A program made the position numbers and the translations under genes. A DNA stretch of 64,000 bases, from the NCBI GenBank assembly GCA_949130485.1, contig OX422192.1, positions 6,859,085 through 6,923,084 on the forward strand. Direction: 5' to 3'. The notes under the pieces are model-generated. The model saw only the letters and a program-made list of their open reading frames with translations. It made no database searches and was not told where the DNA came from. The stretch is from Agelas oroides (Eukaryota; Porifera; Demospongiae; Agelasida; Agelasidae). This document shows positions 24,101 to 36,480 of the stretch, in pieces. Numbering within the stretch: position 1 is the first letter of the stretch; every line of letters begins with the position of its first letter.

Positions 24101-26289
24101 TAGAGCCGTGGTAGAGTATAGTAGAGTCAAGTAGAGTCAAGAAGGGACATGGTTGAATGTAGTAGAGTGACGTAGAGCCATGGTAGAATGGAATAGAGAC
24201 AAGGTAGAGAGTAGTAGAGTATAGTAGACCCAAGTGGACCCAAGTAGAGCCATGGTAGACTGAAGTAGAGTAAAGTAAAGCTACGTGGAACCATGGTAGA
24301 GAGAAGTAGAGTGAAGTAGTGTGAAGTAGAGTGAAGTAGAGCAAACTAGAGTCATGGTAGACTGTAGTAGAGTCACGTAGAATGATGGTAGAATGGAATA
24401 GAGACATGGTAGAGAGTAGTAGAGTCATGTAGAGTCAAGCGTAGCCATGGTAGAATGGAGTATAGAGCCATGATAGAGTGTAATAGACCCAAGTAGAGCC
24501 CCATAGTAGAGTGTAGTAGAGTAAAGTAGAGCTAAGTGGAGCCATGGTAGAGCGTAGTAGAGCCAAGTAGAGCCAAGTTGAGCCATGGTAGAGTATTGTA
24601 GAGTCAAGTAGGGTAAGAAGAGACATGGTAGAATGTAGTAGAGTTACGCAGAGCCATGGTAGAGAGGAATACAGACATGGTAGAGAGTAGTAGAGTCATG
24701 TAGGATCAAGTGAAGCCATGGTAGAATGGAGTAGAGCCATGGTAGAGTGTAGTAGACTCAAGTAGACCCAAGTAGAGCCCCATGGTAGAGTGTAGTAGAG
24801 TAAAGTAGAGCTAAGTGGAGCCATGGTAGATTGAAGTAGAGTCGAGTAGAGCCATTGTAGAGTATAGTAGACTCAAGTAGAGTCAAGAAGAGACATGGTA
24901 GAGTGTAGTAGAGTAATGTAGAGTTAAGTGGAGCCATGGTAGAGTGAAGTAGAGTGAAGTAGAGTCCAGTAGAGCCATGGTAGAGTATAGTAGAGTCAAG
25001 CAGAGTCAACAAGAGACATCGTAGAATGTAGTAGAGTCACGTAGAGCCGTGCAAGAATGGAATTAAGACATGGTAGAGAGTAGTAGACCCAAGTGGAACC
25101 AAGTAGAGCCATGGTAGAGTATAGTAGAGTAAAGTGGAGCCACGACAGAGTGAAGTAGAATCAAGTAGAGTCGAGTACAGCCATGGTAGAGTATAGTAGA
25201 GTCAAGTACAGTCAACAAGAGACATGGTAGAATGTAGTAGAGTCATGTAGAGCCATGGTTGAATGGAATAGAGACATGGTACAGAGTAATAAAGTCATGA
25301 AAATCAAGTGCAGTGATGGTAGAATTGAGTAGAGCCATGGTAGAGTGTAGTAGACCAAAGTAGACCAAGGTAGAGCCTCATGGTAGAGTGTAGTAGAGTA
25401 AAGTAGAGCTAAGTAGAGCCATGGTAGAGAGAACTAGAGTGAAGTAGAGTCAAGTGGAGCCATGGTAGAGTATAGTAGAGTCAAGTAGAGTCAAGAAGAG
25501 ACATGGTAGAGTGTAGTGGTGTCAGGTAGATCCGTTGTAGAATGGAAGAGAGACATCGTAGAGAGTAGTATAGTCATGTAGAGCCAAGTAGAGCCATGGT
25601 AGTATGTAGTAGAGTAAAGTAGAGGTGAGTGGAGCCATGGTAGAGTGAAGTAGAGTGAAGTAAAGCTACGTGGAACCATGGTAGAGAGAAGTAGAGTGAA
25701 GTAGAGTGAAGTAGAGTGAAGTAGAGCAAAGTAGAGACATGGTAGACTGTAGTAGAGTCACGTAGAGTGATGGTAGAATGGAATAGAGACATGGTAGAGA
25801 GTAGTAGAGTCATGTAGAGTCAAGCGTAGCCATGGTAGAATGGAGTATAGAGCCATGGTAGAGTGTAATAGACCCAAGTAGAGCCCGTAGTAGAGTAAAG
25901 TAGAGCTAAGTGGATCCATGGTAGAGCGTAGTAGAGCCAAGTAGAGCCAAGTTGAGCCATGGTAGAGTATTGTAGAGTCAAGTAGGGTTAAGAAGAGACA
26001 TGGTAGAATGTAGTAGAGTTACGCCGAGCCATGGTAGAGAGGAATACAGACATGGTAGAGATTAGTAGAGTCATGTAGGATCAAGTGAAGCCATGGTAGA
26101 ATGGAGTAGAGCCATGGTAGAGTGTAGTAGACTCAAGTAGACCCAAGTAGAGCCCCATGGTAGAGTGTAGTAGAGCTAAGTAGAGCCATGGTAGATTGAT
26201 GTAGAGTTGAGTAGTGCCATGGTAGAGTATAGTAGAATCAAGTAGAGTCAAGAAGAGAAATGGTAGAATGTAGAAGAGTCACGTAGATC
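21151..26289 (+). repeat. Block collinear with 39.2-44.6 kb
   Basis: Landmarks at 21,199, 21,448, 21,850, 22,169 and 22,901 recur at 39,246, 39,495, 39,897, 40,216 and 40,948 (offset 18,047). Those at 23,726, 24,425 and 24,758 recur at 42,033, 42,732 and 43,065 (offset 18,307), and 25.5 kb onward at offset 18,308. The step of 260 bp lies at 23.3-23.6 kb, where the two copies carry different segments. Distinctive words include GACAAGGTAGAG, GTTATGCAGAGCCATCG near 22,670 and GTAAAGCTACGTGG. Confidence 0.85.
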
Positions 26290-29200
26290 CGTGGTAGAAT
26301 GGAAGAGAGACATGGTAGAGAGTAGTATAGTCATGTAGAGCCAAGTAGAGCCATGGTAGTATGTAGTAGAGTAAAGTAGAGGTGAGTGGAGCCATGGTAC
26401 AGTGAAGTAGAGTGAAGTAAAGTCGAGTACAGCCATGGTAGGGTATAGTAGAGTTAAGAAGAGTGAAGTAGAGACTTGGTAGAATGTAGTAGAGTAACGT
26501 AGATCCGTGGTAGAATGGAATAGAGATATGGTAGAGTGTAGTAGAGTCATGTAGAATCAAGTGTAGCCATGGTAGAATGGAGTAGAGCCATCGTAGAGTG
26601 TAGTAGACCCAAGTCGAACCAAGTAGAGCCATGGTAGAGTATAGTAGAGTCAAGTAGAGTCAAGAAGAGACATGGTAGAATGTAGTAGAGTGACGTAGAG
26701 CCATGGTAGAATGGAATAGAGACAATGTAGAGAGTAGCAGAGAATAGTAGACCCAAGTACAGCAAAGTAGAGCCATGGTAGAGTGTAGTAGAGTAAAGTA
26801 CAGTTAAGTGGAGCCATGGTAGAGTGAAGTAGAGTGAAGTAAAGTCGAGTACAGCCATGGTAGGGTATAGTAGAGTCAAGAAGAGTGAAGTAGAGACTTG
26901 GTAGAATGTAGTAGAGTAACGTAGATCCGTGCTAGAATGGAATAGAGATATGGTAGAGTGTAGTAGAGTCATGTAGAATCAAGTGTAGCCCTGGTAGAAT
27001 GGAGTAGAGCCATCGTAGAGTGTAGTAGATCCAAGTTGAACCAAGTAGAGCCATGGTAGAGTATGGTAGAGTCAAGTAGAGTCGAGAAGAGACATGGTAA
27101 AATGTAGTAGAGTGACGTAGAGCCATGCTAGAATGGAATAGAGACAAGGTAGAGAGTAGTAGAGTATAGTAGACCCAAGTAGACCCAAGTAGAGCCATTG
27201 TAGAGTATAGTAGAGTCAGGTAGAGTCAAGAAGAGACATGGTAGAATGTAGTAGAGTCACGTAGAGCCATGGTAGAATGGAATAGAGACATGGAAGAGAG
27301 TAGTAGAGTCATGTAGCGTCAAGTGCAGCCGTGGTAGGAATGGAGTAGGGCCATGGTAGAGTGCAGTAGACCCAAGTAGACCCAGGTAGAGCCCCATGGT
27401 AGAGTGTAGTAGAGTGAAGTAGATTTAAGTGGAGCCATGGTGGAGTGTAGTAGAGTAAAGTAGAGTTAAGTGGAGCCATGGTAGAGTGAAGTAGAGTGAA
27501 GTAGAGTCCAGTAGAGCCATGGTAGAGTATAGTAGAGTCAAGCAGAGTCAACAAGAGACATCGTAGAATGTAGTAGAGTCACGTAGAGCCGTGCAAGAAT
27601 GGAATTAAGACATGGTAGAGAGTAGTAGACCCAAGTGGAACCAAGTAGAGCCATGGTAGAGTGTAGTAGAGTAAAGTGGAGCCATGGTAGAGTGAAGTAG
27701 AGTCAAGTAGAGTCGAGTAGAGCCATGGTTGAGTATAGTAGAGTCAAGTAGAGTCAAGAAGAGACATGGTAGAGTGTAGTAGAGTAAAGTAGAGTTAAGT
27801 GGAGCCATGGTAGAGTGAAGTAGAGTGAAGTAGAGTCCAGTAGAGCCATGGTAGAGTATAGTTGAGTCAAGCAGAGTCAACAAGAGACATCGTAGAATGT
27901 AGTAGAGTCACGTAGAGCCGTGCAAGAATGGAATTAAGACATGGTAGAGAGTAGTAGACCCAAGTGGAACCAAGTAGAGCCATGGTAGAGTGTAGTAGAG
28001 TAAAGTGGAGCCATGGTAGAGTGAAGTAGAGTAAAGTAGAGTCGAGTAGAGCCATGGTTGAGTATAGTAGAGTCAAGTAGAGTCAAGAAGAGACATGGTA
28101 GAATGTAGTAGAGTCACGTAGAGCCATGGTAGAATGGAATAGAGACATGGTAGAGAGTAGTAAAGTCATGTAGAGTCAAGTGCAGTCATGGTAGAATGGA
28201 GTAGAGCCATGGTAGAGTGTAGTGGACCCAAGTAGACCCAGGTAGAGCCCCATGGTAGAGTGTAGTAGAGTAAAGTAGAGCTAAGTGGAGCTATGGTAGA
28301 GCGAAGTAGAGTGAAGTAGAGTCAAGTGGAGCCATGGTAGAGTATAGTAGAGTCAAGTAGAGTCAAGAAGAGACATGGTAGAGTATAGTGGTGTCAGGTA
28401 GATCCGTTGTAGAATGGAAGAGAGACATGGTAGAGAGTAGTATAGTCATGTAGAGCCAAGTAGAGCCATGGTAGTATGTAGTAGAGTAAAGTAGAGGTGA
28501 GTGGAGCCATGGTAGAGTGAAGTAGAGTGAAGTAAAGTCGAGTACAGCCATGGTAGGGTATAGTAGAGTCAAGAAGAGTCAAGTAGAGACTTGGTAGAAT
28601 GTAGTAGAGTAACGTAGATCCGTGGTAGAATGGAATAGAGATATGGTAGAGTGTAGTAGAGTCATGTAGAATCAAGTGTAGCCATGGTAGAATGGAGTAG
28701 AGCCATCTAGAGTGTAGTAGACCGAAGTAGAACCAAGTAGAGCCATGATAGAGTATAGTAGAGTCAAGTAGAGTCAAGAAGAGACATGGTAGAATGTAGT
28801 AGAGTGACGTAGAGCCATGGTAGAATGGAATAGAGACATGGTAGAGAGTAGTAGAGTATAGTAGACCCAAGTAGACCCAAGTATAGAGTGTAGCAGAGTA
28901 AAGTACAGTTAAGTGGAGACATGGTAGAGTGAAGTGGAGTGAAGTAGAGCCAAGTAGAGACATGGTAGAATGTAGTAGAAAAACGTAGAGCAATGGTAGA
29001 ATGGAATAGAGACATGGTAGAGAGTAGTAGATTCATGTAGAGTCAAGTGTAGCCATGGTAGAATGGAGGAGAGCAATGGTAGAGTGTTGAAGACCCATGT
29101 TGAACCAAGTAGAGCCATGGAAGAGTGTAGTAGAGTAAAGTAGAGTTAAGTGTAGCCATGATAGACTGAAGTAGATTGAAGTAGAGTCGAGTAGAGCCAT

Positions 29201-30560
29201 GGTAGAGTATAGTAGAGTCAAGTAGAGCCAAGAAGAGAAATGGTAGAATGTAGTAGAGTCACGTAGATCCGTGGTAGAATGGAAGAGAGACATGGTAAAG
29301 AGTAGTAGAGTCATGTAGAGCCAAGTAGAGCCATGGTAGAGTGTAGTAGAGTAAAGTAGAGGTGAGTGGAGCCATGATAGAGTGAAGTAGAGTGAAGTAG
29401 AGTCAAGTGGAGCCATGGTAGAGTATAGTAGAGTCAAGTAGAGTCAAAAAGAGACATGGTAGAGTGTAGTGGTGTCACGTAGATCCGTTGTAGAATGGAA
29501 GAGAGACATGGTAGAGAGTAGTATAATCATGTAGAGCCAAGTAGAGCCATGGTAGTATGTAGTAGAGTAAAGTAGAGGTGAGTGGAGCCATGGTAGAGTG
29601 AAGTAGAATGAAGTAAAGTCGAGTACAGCCATGGTAGGGTATAGTAGAGTCAAGAAGAGTCAAGTAAGAGACTTGGTAGAATGTAGTAGAGTAACGTAGA
29701 TCCGTGATAGAATGTAATAGAGATATGGTAGAGTGTAGTAGAGTCATGTAGAATCAAATGTAGCCTTTGTAGAATGGAGTAGAGCCATCGTAGAGTGTAA
29801 TAGACCCAAGTCGAACCAAGTAGAGCAATGGTAGAGTATGGTAGAGTCAAGTAGAGTCAAGAAGAGACGTGGTAGAATGTAGTAGGGTGACGTAGAGCCA
29901 TGGTAGAATGGAATAGAGACAAGGTAGAGAGTAGCAGAGAATAGTAGACCCAAGTAGAGCCAAGTAGAGCCATGGTAGAGTGTAGTAGAGTAAAGTACAG
30001 TTAAGTGGAGCCATGGTAGAGTGAAGTAGAGTGAAGTAAAGTCGAGTACAGCCATGGTAGGGTATAGTAGAGTCAAGAAGAGTCAAGTAGAGACTTGGTA
30101 GAATGTAGTAGAGTAATGTAGATCCGTAATAGAATGGAATAGAGATATGGTAGAGTGTAGTAGAGTCATGTAGAGTCAAGTGTAGCCATGGTAGAATGGA
30201 GTAGAGCCGTCTAGAGTGTGCTAGACCCAAGTCCAACCAAGTTGAGCCGTGGTAGAGTATAGTAGAGTCAAGTAGAGTCAAGAAGGGACATGGTAGAATG
30301 TAGTAGAGTGACGTAGAGCCATGGTAGAATGGAATAGAGACAAGGTAGAGAGTAGTAGAGTATAGTAGACCCAAGTAGACCCAAGTAGAGCCATGGTAGA
30401 TTGAAGTAGAGTAAAGTAAAGCTACGTGGAACCATGGTAGAGAGAAGTAGAGTGAAGTAGTGTGAAGTAGAGTGAAGTAGAGCAAAGTAGAGTCATGGTA
30501 GACTGTAGTAGAGTCACGTAGAATGATGGTAGAATGGAATAGAGACATGGTAGAGAGTAG
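26290..30560 (+). repeat. A block, copy 1 (4.3 kb)
   Basis: Some fifteen landmarks between 26,547 and 29,847 recur at a constant 5,920 bp downstream, and most of those up to 29,043 recur again 16,583 bp beyond the second copy. The block contains GACAATGTAGAG near 26,720, the GTCGAGAAGAGACATGG variant, GTAGCGTCAAGTG near 27,315, two successive segments with GCAAGAATGGAATTAAG, and the shortened GTATAGAGTGTAG junction near 28,892. Its left edge is a switch from the 16-kb-type sequence and its right edge a switch into B, both inside words common to all segments. Copies 1 and 2 differ by a few substitutions only where I compared them. Confidence 0.88.
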
Positions 30561-32210
30561 TATAGTCATGTAGAGCCAAGTAGAGCCATGGTAGTATGTA
30601 GTAGAGTAAAGTAGAGGTGAGTGGAGCCATGGTAGAGTGAAGTAGAGTGAAGTAAAGTCGAGTACAGCCATGGTAGGGTATAGTAGAGTCAAGAAGAGTC
30701 AAGTAGAGACTTGGTAAAATGTAGTAGAGTAACGTAGATCCGTGGTAGAATGGAATAGAGATATGGTAGAGTGTAGTAGAGTCATGTAGAATCAAGTGTA
30801 GCCATGGTAGAATGGAGTAGAGCCATCTAGAGTGTAGTAAACCGAAGTAGAACCAAGTAGAGCCATGGTAGAGTATAGTAGAGTAAAGTAGAGTCAAGAA
30901 GAGACATGGTAGAATGTAGTAGAGTGACGTACAGCCATGGTAGAATGGAATAGAAACATGGTAGAGAGTAGTAGAGTATAGTAGACCCAAGTAGACCCAA
31001 GTATAGAGTGTAGTAGAGTAAAGTACAATTAAGTGGAGACATGGTAGAGTGAAGTGGAGTGAAGTAGAGCCAAGTAGAGACATGGTAGAATGTAGTAGAA
31101 ACACGTAGAGCAATGGTAGAATGGAATAGAGACATGGTAGAGAGTAGTAGAGTCATGTAGAGTCTAGTGTAGCCATGGTAGAATGGAGGAGAGCAATGGT
31201 AGAGTGTTGAAGACCCATGTTGAACCAATTAGAGCCATGGAAGGTTGTAGTAGAGTAAAGTAGAGTTAAGTGTAGCCATGATAGACTGAAGTAGATTGAA
31301 GTAGAGTCGAGTAGAGCCATGGTAGAGTATAGTAGAGTCAAGTAGAGCCAAGAAGAGAAATGGTAGAATGTAGTAGAGTCACGTAGATCCGTGGTAGAAT
31401 GGAAGAGAGACATGGTAAAGAGTAGTAGAGTAATGTAGAGCCAAGTAGAGCCATGGTAGAGTATAATAGAGTAAAGTAGATTTAAGTGGAGCCATGATAG
31501 AGTGAAATAGAGTGAAGTAGAGTCGAGTAGAGCCATGGTAGAGTATAGTAGAGTCAAGTATAGTCAACAAGAGACATGGTAGAGTGTAGTAGAGTGAAGT
31601 AGAGTTAAGTGGAGCCATGGTAGAGTGAAGTAGAGTGAAATAGAGTCCAGTACAGCCGTGGTAGAGTATAGTAGAGTGAAGCAGAGTCAACAAGAGACAT
31701 CGTAGAATGTAGTAGAGTCACGTAGAGCCGTGTAAGAATGGAATTCAGACATGGTAGAGAGTAGTAGACCCAAGTAGAACCAAGTAGAGCCATGGTAGAG
31801 TGTAGTAGAGTAAAGTGGAGCCATGGTAGAGTGAAGTAGAGTGAAGTAGAGTCAAGTAGAGCCATGGTAGAGTATAGTAGAGTCAAGTACAGTCAAGAAG
31901 AGACATGGTAGAATGTATTAGAGTCACGTAGAGCCATGGTAGAATGGAATAGAGACTTGGTAGAGAGTAGTAAAGTCATGTAGAGTCAAGTGAAGCCATG
32001 GTAGAATGGAGTAGAGCCATGGTAGAGTATAGTAGACCCAAGTAGACCAAGGTAGAGCCCCATGGTAGAGTGTAGTAGAGTAAAGTAGAGCTAAGTGGAG
32101 CCATGGTAGAGCGAAGTAGAGTGAAGCAGAGTCGAGCTATGGTAGAGTATAGTAGAGTCAAGTAGAGTCAAGAAGAGACATGGTAGAGCGTAGTGGTGTC
32201 ACGTAGATCC
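30561..32210 (+). repeat. B block, copy 1 (1.65 kb)
   Basis: Lies between two A blocks. It matches 45.45-47.1 kb at a constant offset of 14,898 (landmarks 31,153, 31,379, 31,605 and 31,976). The first 0.9 kb is also a relative of 28.43-29.3 kb inside A (offset 2,120). The junction at about 30,541-30,560 therefore joins the end of A to an internal A-type sequence at the shared words AGAGACATG, GTAGAGAGTA. The word GAAGCAGAG followed by GTCGAGCTATGG near 32,130 has lost about 5 bp and is diagnostic for B. Confidence 0.85.
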
Positions 32211-35200
32211 GTTGTAGAATGGAAGAGAGACATGGTAGAGAGTAGTATAGTCATGTAGAGCCAAGTAGAGCCATGGTAGTATGTAGTAGAGTAAAGTAGA
32301 GGTGAGTGGAGCCATGGTAGAGTGAAGTAGAGTGAAGTAAAGTCGAGTACAGCCATGGTAGGGTATAGTAGAGTTAAGAAGAGTGAAGTAGAGACTTGGT
32401 AGAATGTAGTAGAGTAACGTAGATCCGTGGTAGAATGGAATAGAGATATGGTAGAGTGTAGTAGAGTCATGTAGAATCAAGTGTAGCCATGGTAGAATGG
32501 AGTAGAGCCATCGTAGAGTGTAGTAGACCCAAGTCGAACCAAGTAGAGCCATGGTAGAGTATAGTAGAGTCAAGTAGAGTCAAGAAGAGACATGGTAGAA
32601 TGTAGTAGAGTGACGTAGAGCCATGGTAGAATGGAATAGAGACAATGTAGAGAGTAGCAGAGAATAGTAGACCCAAGTACAGCAAAGTAGAGCCATGGTA
32701 GAGTGTAGTAGAGTAAAGTACAGTTAAGTGGAGCCATGGTAGAGTGAAGTAGAGTGAAGTAAAGTCGAGTACAGCCATGGTAGGGTATAGTAGAGTCAAG
32801 AAGAGTGAAGTAGAGACTTGGTAGAATGTAGTAGAGTAACGTAGATCCGTGCTAGAATGGAATAGAGATATGGTAGAGTGTAGTAGAGTCATGTAGAATC
32901 AAGTGTAGCCCTGGTAGAATGGAGTAGAGCCATCGTAGAGTGTAGTAGATCCAAGTTGAACCAAGTAGAGCCATGGTAGAGTATGGTAGAGTCAAGTAGA
33001 GTCGAGAAGAGACATGGTAAAATGTAGTAGAGTGACGTAGAGCCATGCTAGAATGGAATAGAGACAAGGTAGAGAGTAGTAGAGTATAGTAGACCCAAGT
33101 AGACCCAAGTAGAGCCATTGTAGAGTATAGTAGAGTCAGGTAGAGTCAAGAAGAGACATGGTAGAATGTAGTAGAGTCACGTAGAGCCATGGTAGAATGG
33201 AATAGAGACATGGAAGAGAGTAGTAGAGTCATGTAGCGTCAAGTGCAGCCGTGGTAGGAATGGAGTAGGGCCATGGTAGAGTGCAGTAGACCCAAGTAGA
33301 CCCAGGTAGAGCCCCATGGTAGAGTGTAGTAGAGTGAAGTAGATTTAAGTGGAGCCATGGTGGAGTGTAGTAGAGTAAAGTAGAGTTAAGTGGAGCCATG
33401 GTAGAGTGAAGTAGAGTGAAGTAGAGTCCAGTAGAGCCATGGTAGAGTATAGTAGAGTCAAGCAGAGTCAACAAGAGACATCGTAGAATGTAGTAGAGTC
33501 ACGTAGAGCCGTGCAAGAATGGAATTAAGACATGGTAGAGAGTAGTAGACCCAAGTGGAACCAAGTAGAGCCATGGTAGAGTGTAGTAGAGTAAAGTGGA
33601 GCCATGGTAGAGTGAAGTAGAGTCAAGTAGAGTCGAGTAGAGCCATGGTTGAGTATAGTAGAGTCAAGTAGAGTCAAGAAGAGACATGGTAGAGTGTAGT
33701 AGAGTAAAGTAGAGTTAAGTGGAGCCATGGTAGAGTGAAGTAGAGTGAAGTAGAGTCCAGTAGAGCCATGGTAGAGTATAGTTGAGTCAAGCAGAGTCAA
33801 CAAGAGACATCGTAGAATGTAGTAGAGTCACGTAGAGCCGTGCAAGAATGGAATTAAGACATGGTAGAGAGTAGTAGACCCAAGTGGAACCAAGTAGAGC
33901 CATGGTAGAGTGTAGTAGAGTAAAGTGGAGCCATGGTAGAGTGAAGTAGAGTAAAGTAGAGTCGAGTAGAGCCATGGTTGAGTATAGTAGAGTCAAGTAG
34001 AGTCAAGAAGAGACATGGTAGAATGTAGTAGAGTCACGTAGAGCCATGGTAGAATGGAATAGAGACATGGTAGAGAGTAGTAAAGTCATGTAGAGTCAAG
34101 TGCAGTCATGGTAGAATGGAGTAGAGCCATGGTAGAGTGTAGTGGACCCAAGTAGACCCAGGTAGAGCCCCATGGTAGAGTGTAGTAGAGTAAAGTAGAG
34201 CTAAGTGGAGCTATGGTAGAGCGAAGTAGAGTGAAGTAGAGTCAAGTGGAGCCATGGTAGAGTATAGTAGAGTCAAGTAGAGTCAAGAAGAGACATGGTA
34301 GAGTATAGTGGTGTCAGGTAGATCCGTTGTAGAATGGAAGAGAGACATGGTAGAGAGTAGTATAGTCATGTAGAGCCAAGTAGAGCCATGGTAGTATGTA
34401 GTAGAGTAAAGTAGAGGTGAGTGGAGCCATGGTAGAGTGAAGTAGAGTGAAGTAAAGTCGAGTACAGCCATGGTAGGGTATAGTAGAGTCAAGAAGAGTC
34501 AAGTAGAGACTTGGTAGAATGTAGTAGAGTAACGTAGATCCGTGGTAGAATGGAATAGAGATATGGTAGAGTGTAGTAGAGTCATGTAGAATCAAGTGTA
34601 GCCATGGTAGAATGGAGTAGAGCCATCTAGAGTGTAGTAGACCGAAGTAGAACCAAGTAGAGCCATGATAGAGTATAGTAGAGTCAAGTAGAGTCAAGAA
34701 GAGACATGGTAGAATGTAGTAGAGTGACGTAGAGCCATGGTAGAATGGAATAGAGACATGGTAGAGAGTAGTAGAGTATAGTAGACCCAAGTAGACCCAA
34801 GTATAGAGTGTAGCAGAGTAAAGTACAGTTAAGTGGAGACATGGTAGAGTGAAGTGGAGTGAAGTAGAGCCAAGTAGAGACATGGTAGAATGTAGTAGAA
34901 ACACGTAGAGCAATGGTAGAATGGAATAGAGACATGGTAGAGAGTAGTAGATTCATGTAGAGTCAAGTGTAGCCATGGTAGAATGGAGGAGAGCCATGGT
35001 AGAGTGTTGAAGACCCATGTTGAACCAAGTAGAGCCATGGAAGAGTGTAGTAGAGTAAAGTAGAGTTAAGTGTAGCCATGATAGACTGAAGTAGATTGAA
35101 GTAGAGTCGAGTAGAGCCATGGTAGAGTATAGTAGAGTCAAGTAGAGCCAAGAAGAGAAATGGTAGAATGTAGTAGAGTCACGTAGATCCGTGGTAGAAT

Positions 35201-36480
35201 GGAAGAGAGACATGGTAAAGAGTAGTAGAGTCATGTAGAGCCAAGTAGAGCCATGGTAGAGTGTAGTAGAGTAAAGTAGAGGTGAGTGGAGCCATGATAG
35301 AGTGAAGTAGAGTGAAGTAGAGTCAAGTGGAGCCATGGTAGAGTATAGTAGAGTCAAGTAGAGTCAAGAAGAGACATGGTAGAGTGTAGTGGTGTCACGT
35401 AGATCCGTTGTAGAATGGAAGAGAGACATGGTAGAGAGTAGTATAATCATGTAGAGCCAAGTAGAGGCATGGTAGTATGTAGTAGAGTAAAGTAGAGGTG
35501 AGTGGAGCCATGGTAGAGTGAAGTAGAATGAAGTAAAGTCGAGTACAGCCATGGTAGGGTATAGTAGAGTCAAGAAGAGTCAAGTAAGAGACTTGGTAGA
35601 ATGTAGTAGAGTAACGTAGATCCGTGATAGAATGGAATAGAGATATGGTAGAGTGTAGTAGAGTCATGTAGAATCAAATGTAGCCTTTGTAGAATGGAGT
35701 AGAGCCATCGTAGAGTGTAATAGACCCAAGTCGAACCAAGTAGAGCAATGGTAGAGTATGGTAGAGTCAAGTAGAGTCAAGAAGAGACGTGGTAGAATGT
35801 AGTAGGGTGACGTAGAGCCATGGTAGAATGGAATAGAGACAAGGTAGAGAGTAGCAGAGAATAGTAGACCCAAGTAGAGCCAAGTAGAGCCATGGTAGAG
35901 TGTAGTAGAGTAAAGTACAGTTAAGTGGAGCCATGGTAGAGTGAAGTAGAGTGAAGTAAAGTCGAGTACAGCCATGGTAGGGTATAGTAGAGTCAAGAAG
36001 AGTCAAGTAGAGACTTGGTAGAATGTAGTAGAGTAATGTAGATCCGTGATAGAATGGAATAGAGATATGGTAGAGTGTAGTAGAGTCATGTAGAGTCAAG
36101 TGTAGCCATGGTAGAATGGAGTAGAGCCGTCTAGAGTGTGCTAGACCCAAGTCCAACCAAGTTGAGCCGTGGTAGAGTATAGTAGAGTCAAGTAGAGTCA
36201 AGAAGGGACATGGTAGAATGTAGTAGAGTGACGTAGAGCCATGGTAGAATGGAATAGAGACAAGGTAGAGAGTAGTAGAGTATAGTAGACCCAAGTAGAC
36301 CCAAGTAGAGCCATGGTAGATTGAAGTAGAGTAAAGTAAAGCTACGTGGAACCATGGTAGAGAGAAGTAGAGTGAAGTAGTGTGAAGTAGAGTGAAGTAG
36401 AGCAAAGTAGAGTCATGGTAGACTGTAGTAGAGTCACGTAGAATGATGGTAGAATGGAATAGAGACATGGTAGAGAGTAG
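32211..36480 (+). repeat. A block, copy 2 (4.3 kb)
   Basis: Collinear with 26,290-30,560 at offset 5,920 with no indel that changes the offset. The substitutions I noticed include GAGCAATGG against GAGCCATGG near 29,073/34,993 and GTAGAAAAACG against GTAGAAACACG near 28,977/34,897. The right end, 35.3-36.49 kb, also matches 13.69-14.87 kb. After about 36,480 the sequence follows the 14.87-kb order for 120 bp, then switches to the 16.95-kb order. Confidence 0.9.

Noticed and set aside
29847..30692. Longest open frame, 281 codons on the minus strand, and similar frames of 199-240 codons at 14,144-14,866, 35,767-36,489, 28,394-28,993 and 50,897-51,496
   Set aside because: The product is only the repeat words read in rotating frames (runs such as LLYST, LYHGST, TLPWL). 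Ten-base words return to frame every 30 bases and rarely form stops on this strand. Homologous frames change length freely between copies of the same block, no known domain is visible, and frames overlap one another in different phases. There is no sign of selection for coding.
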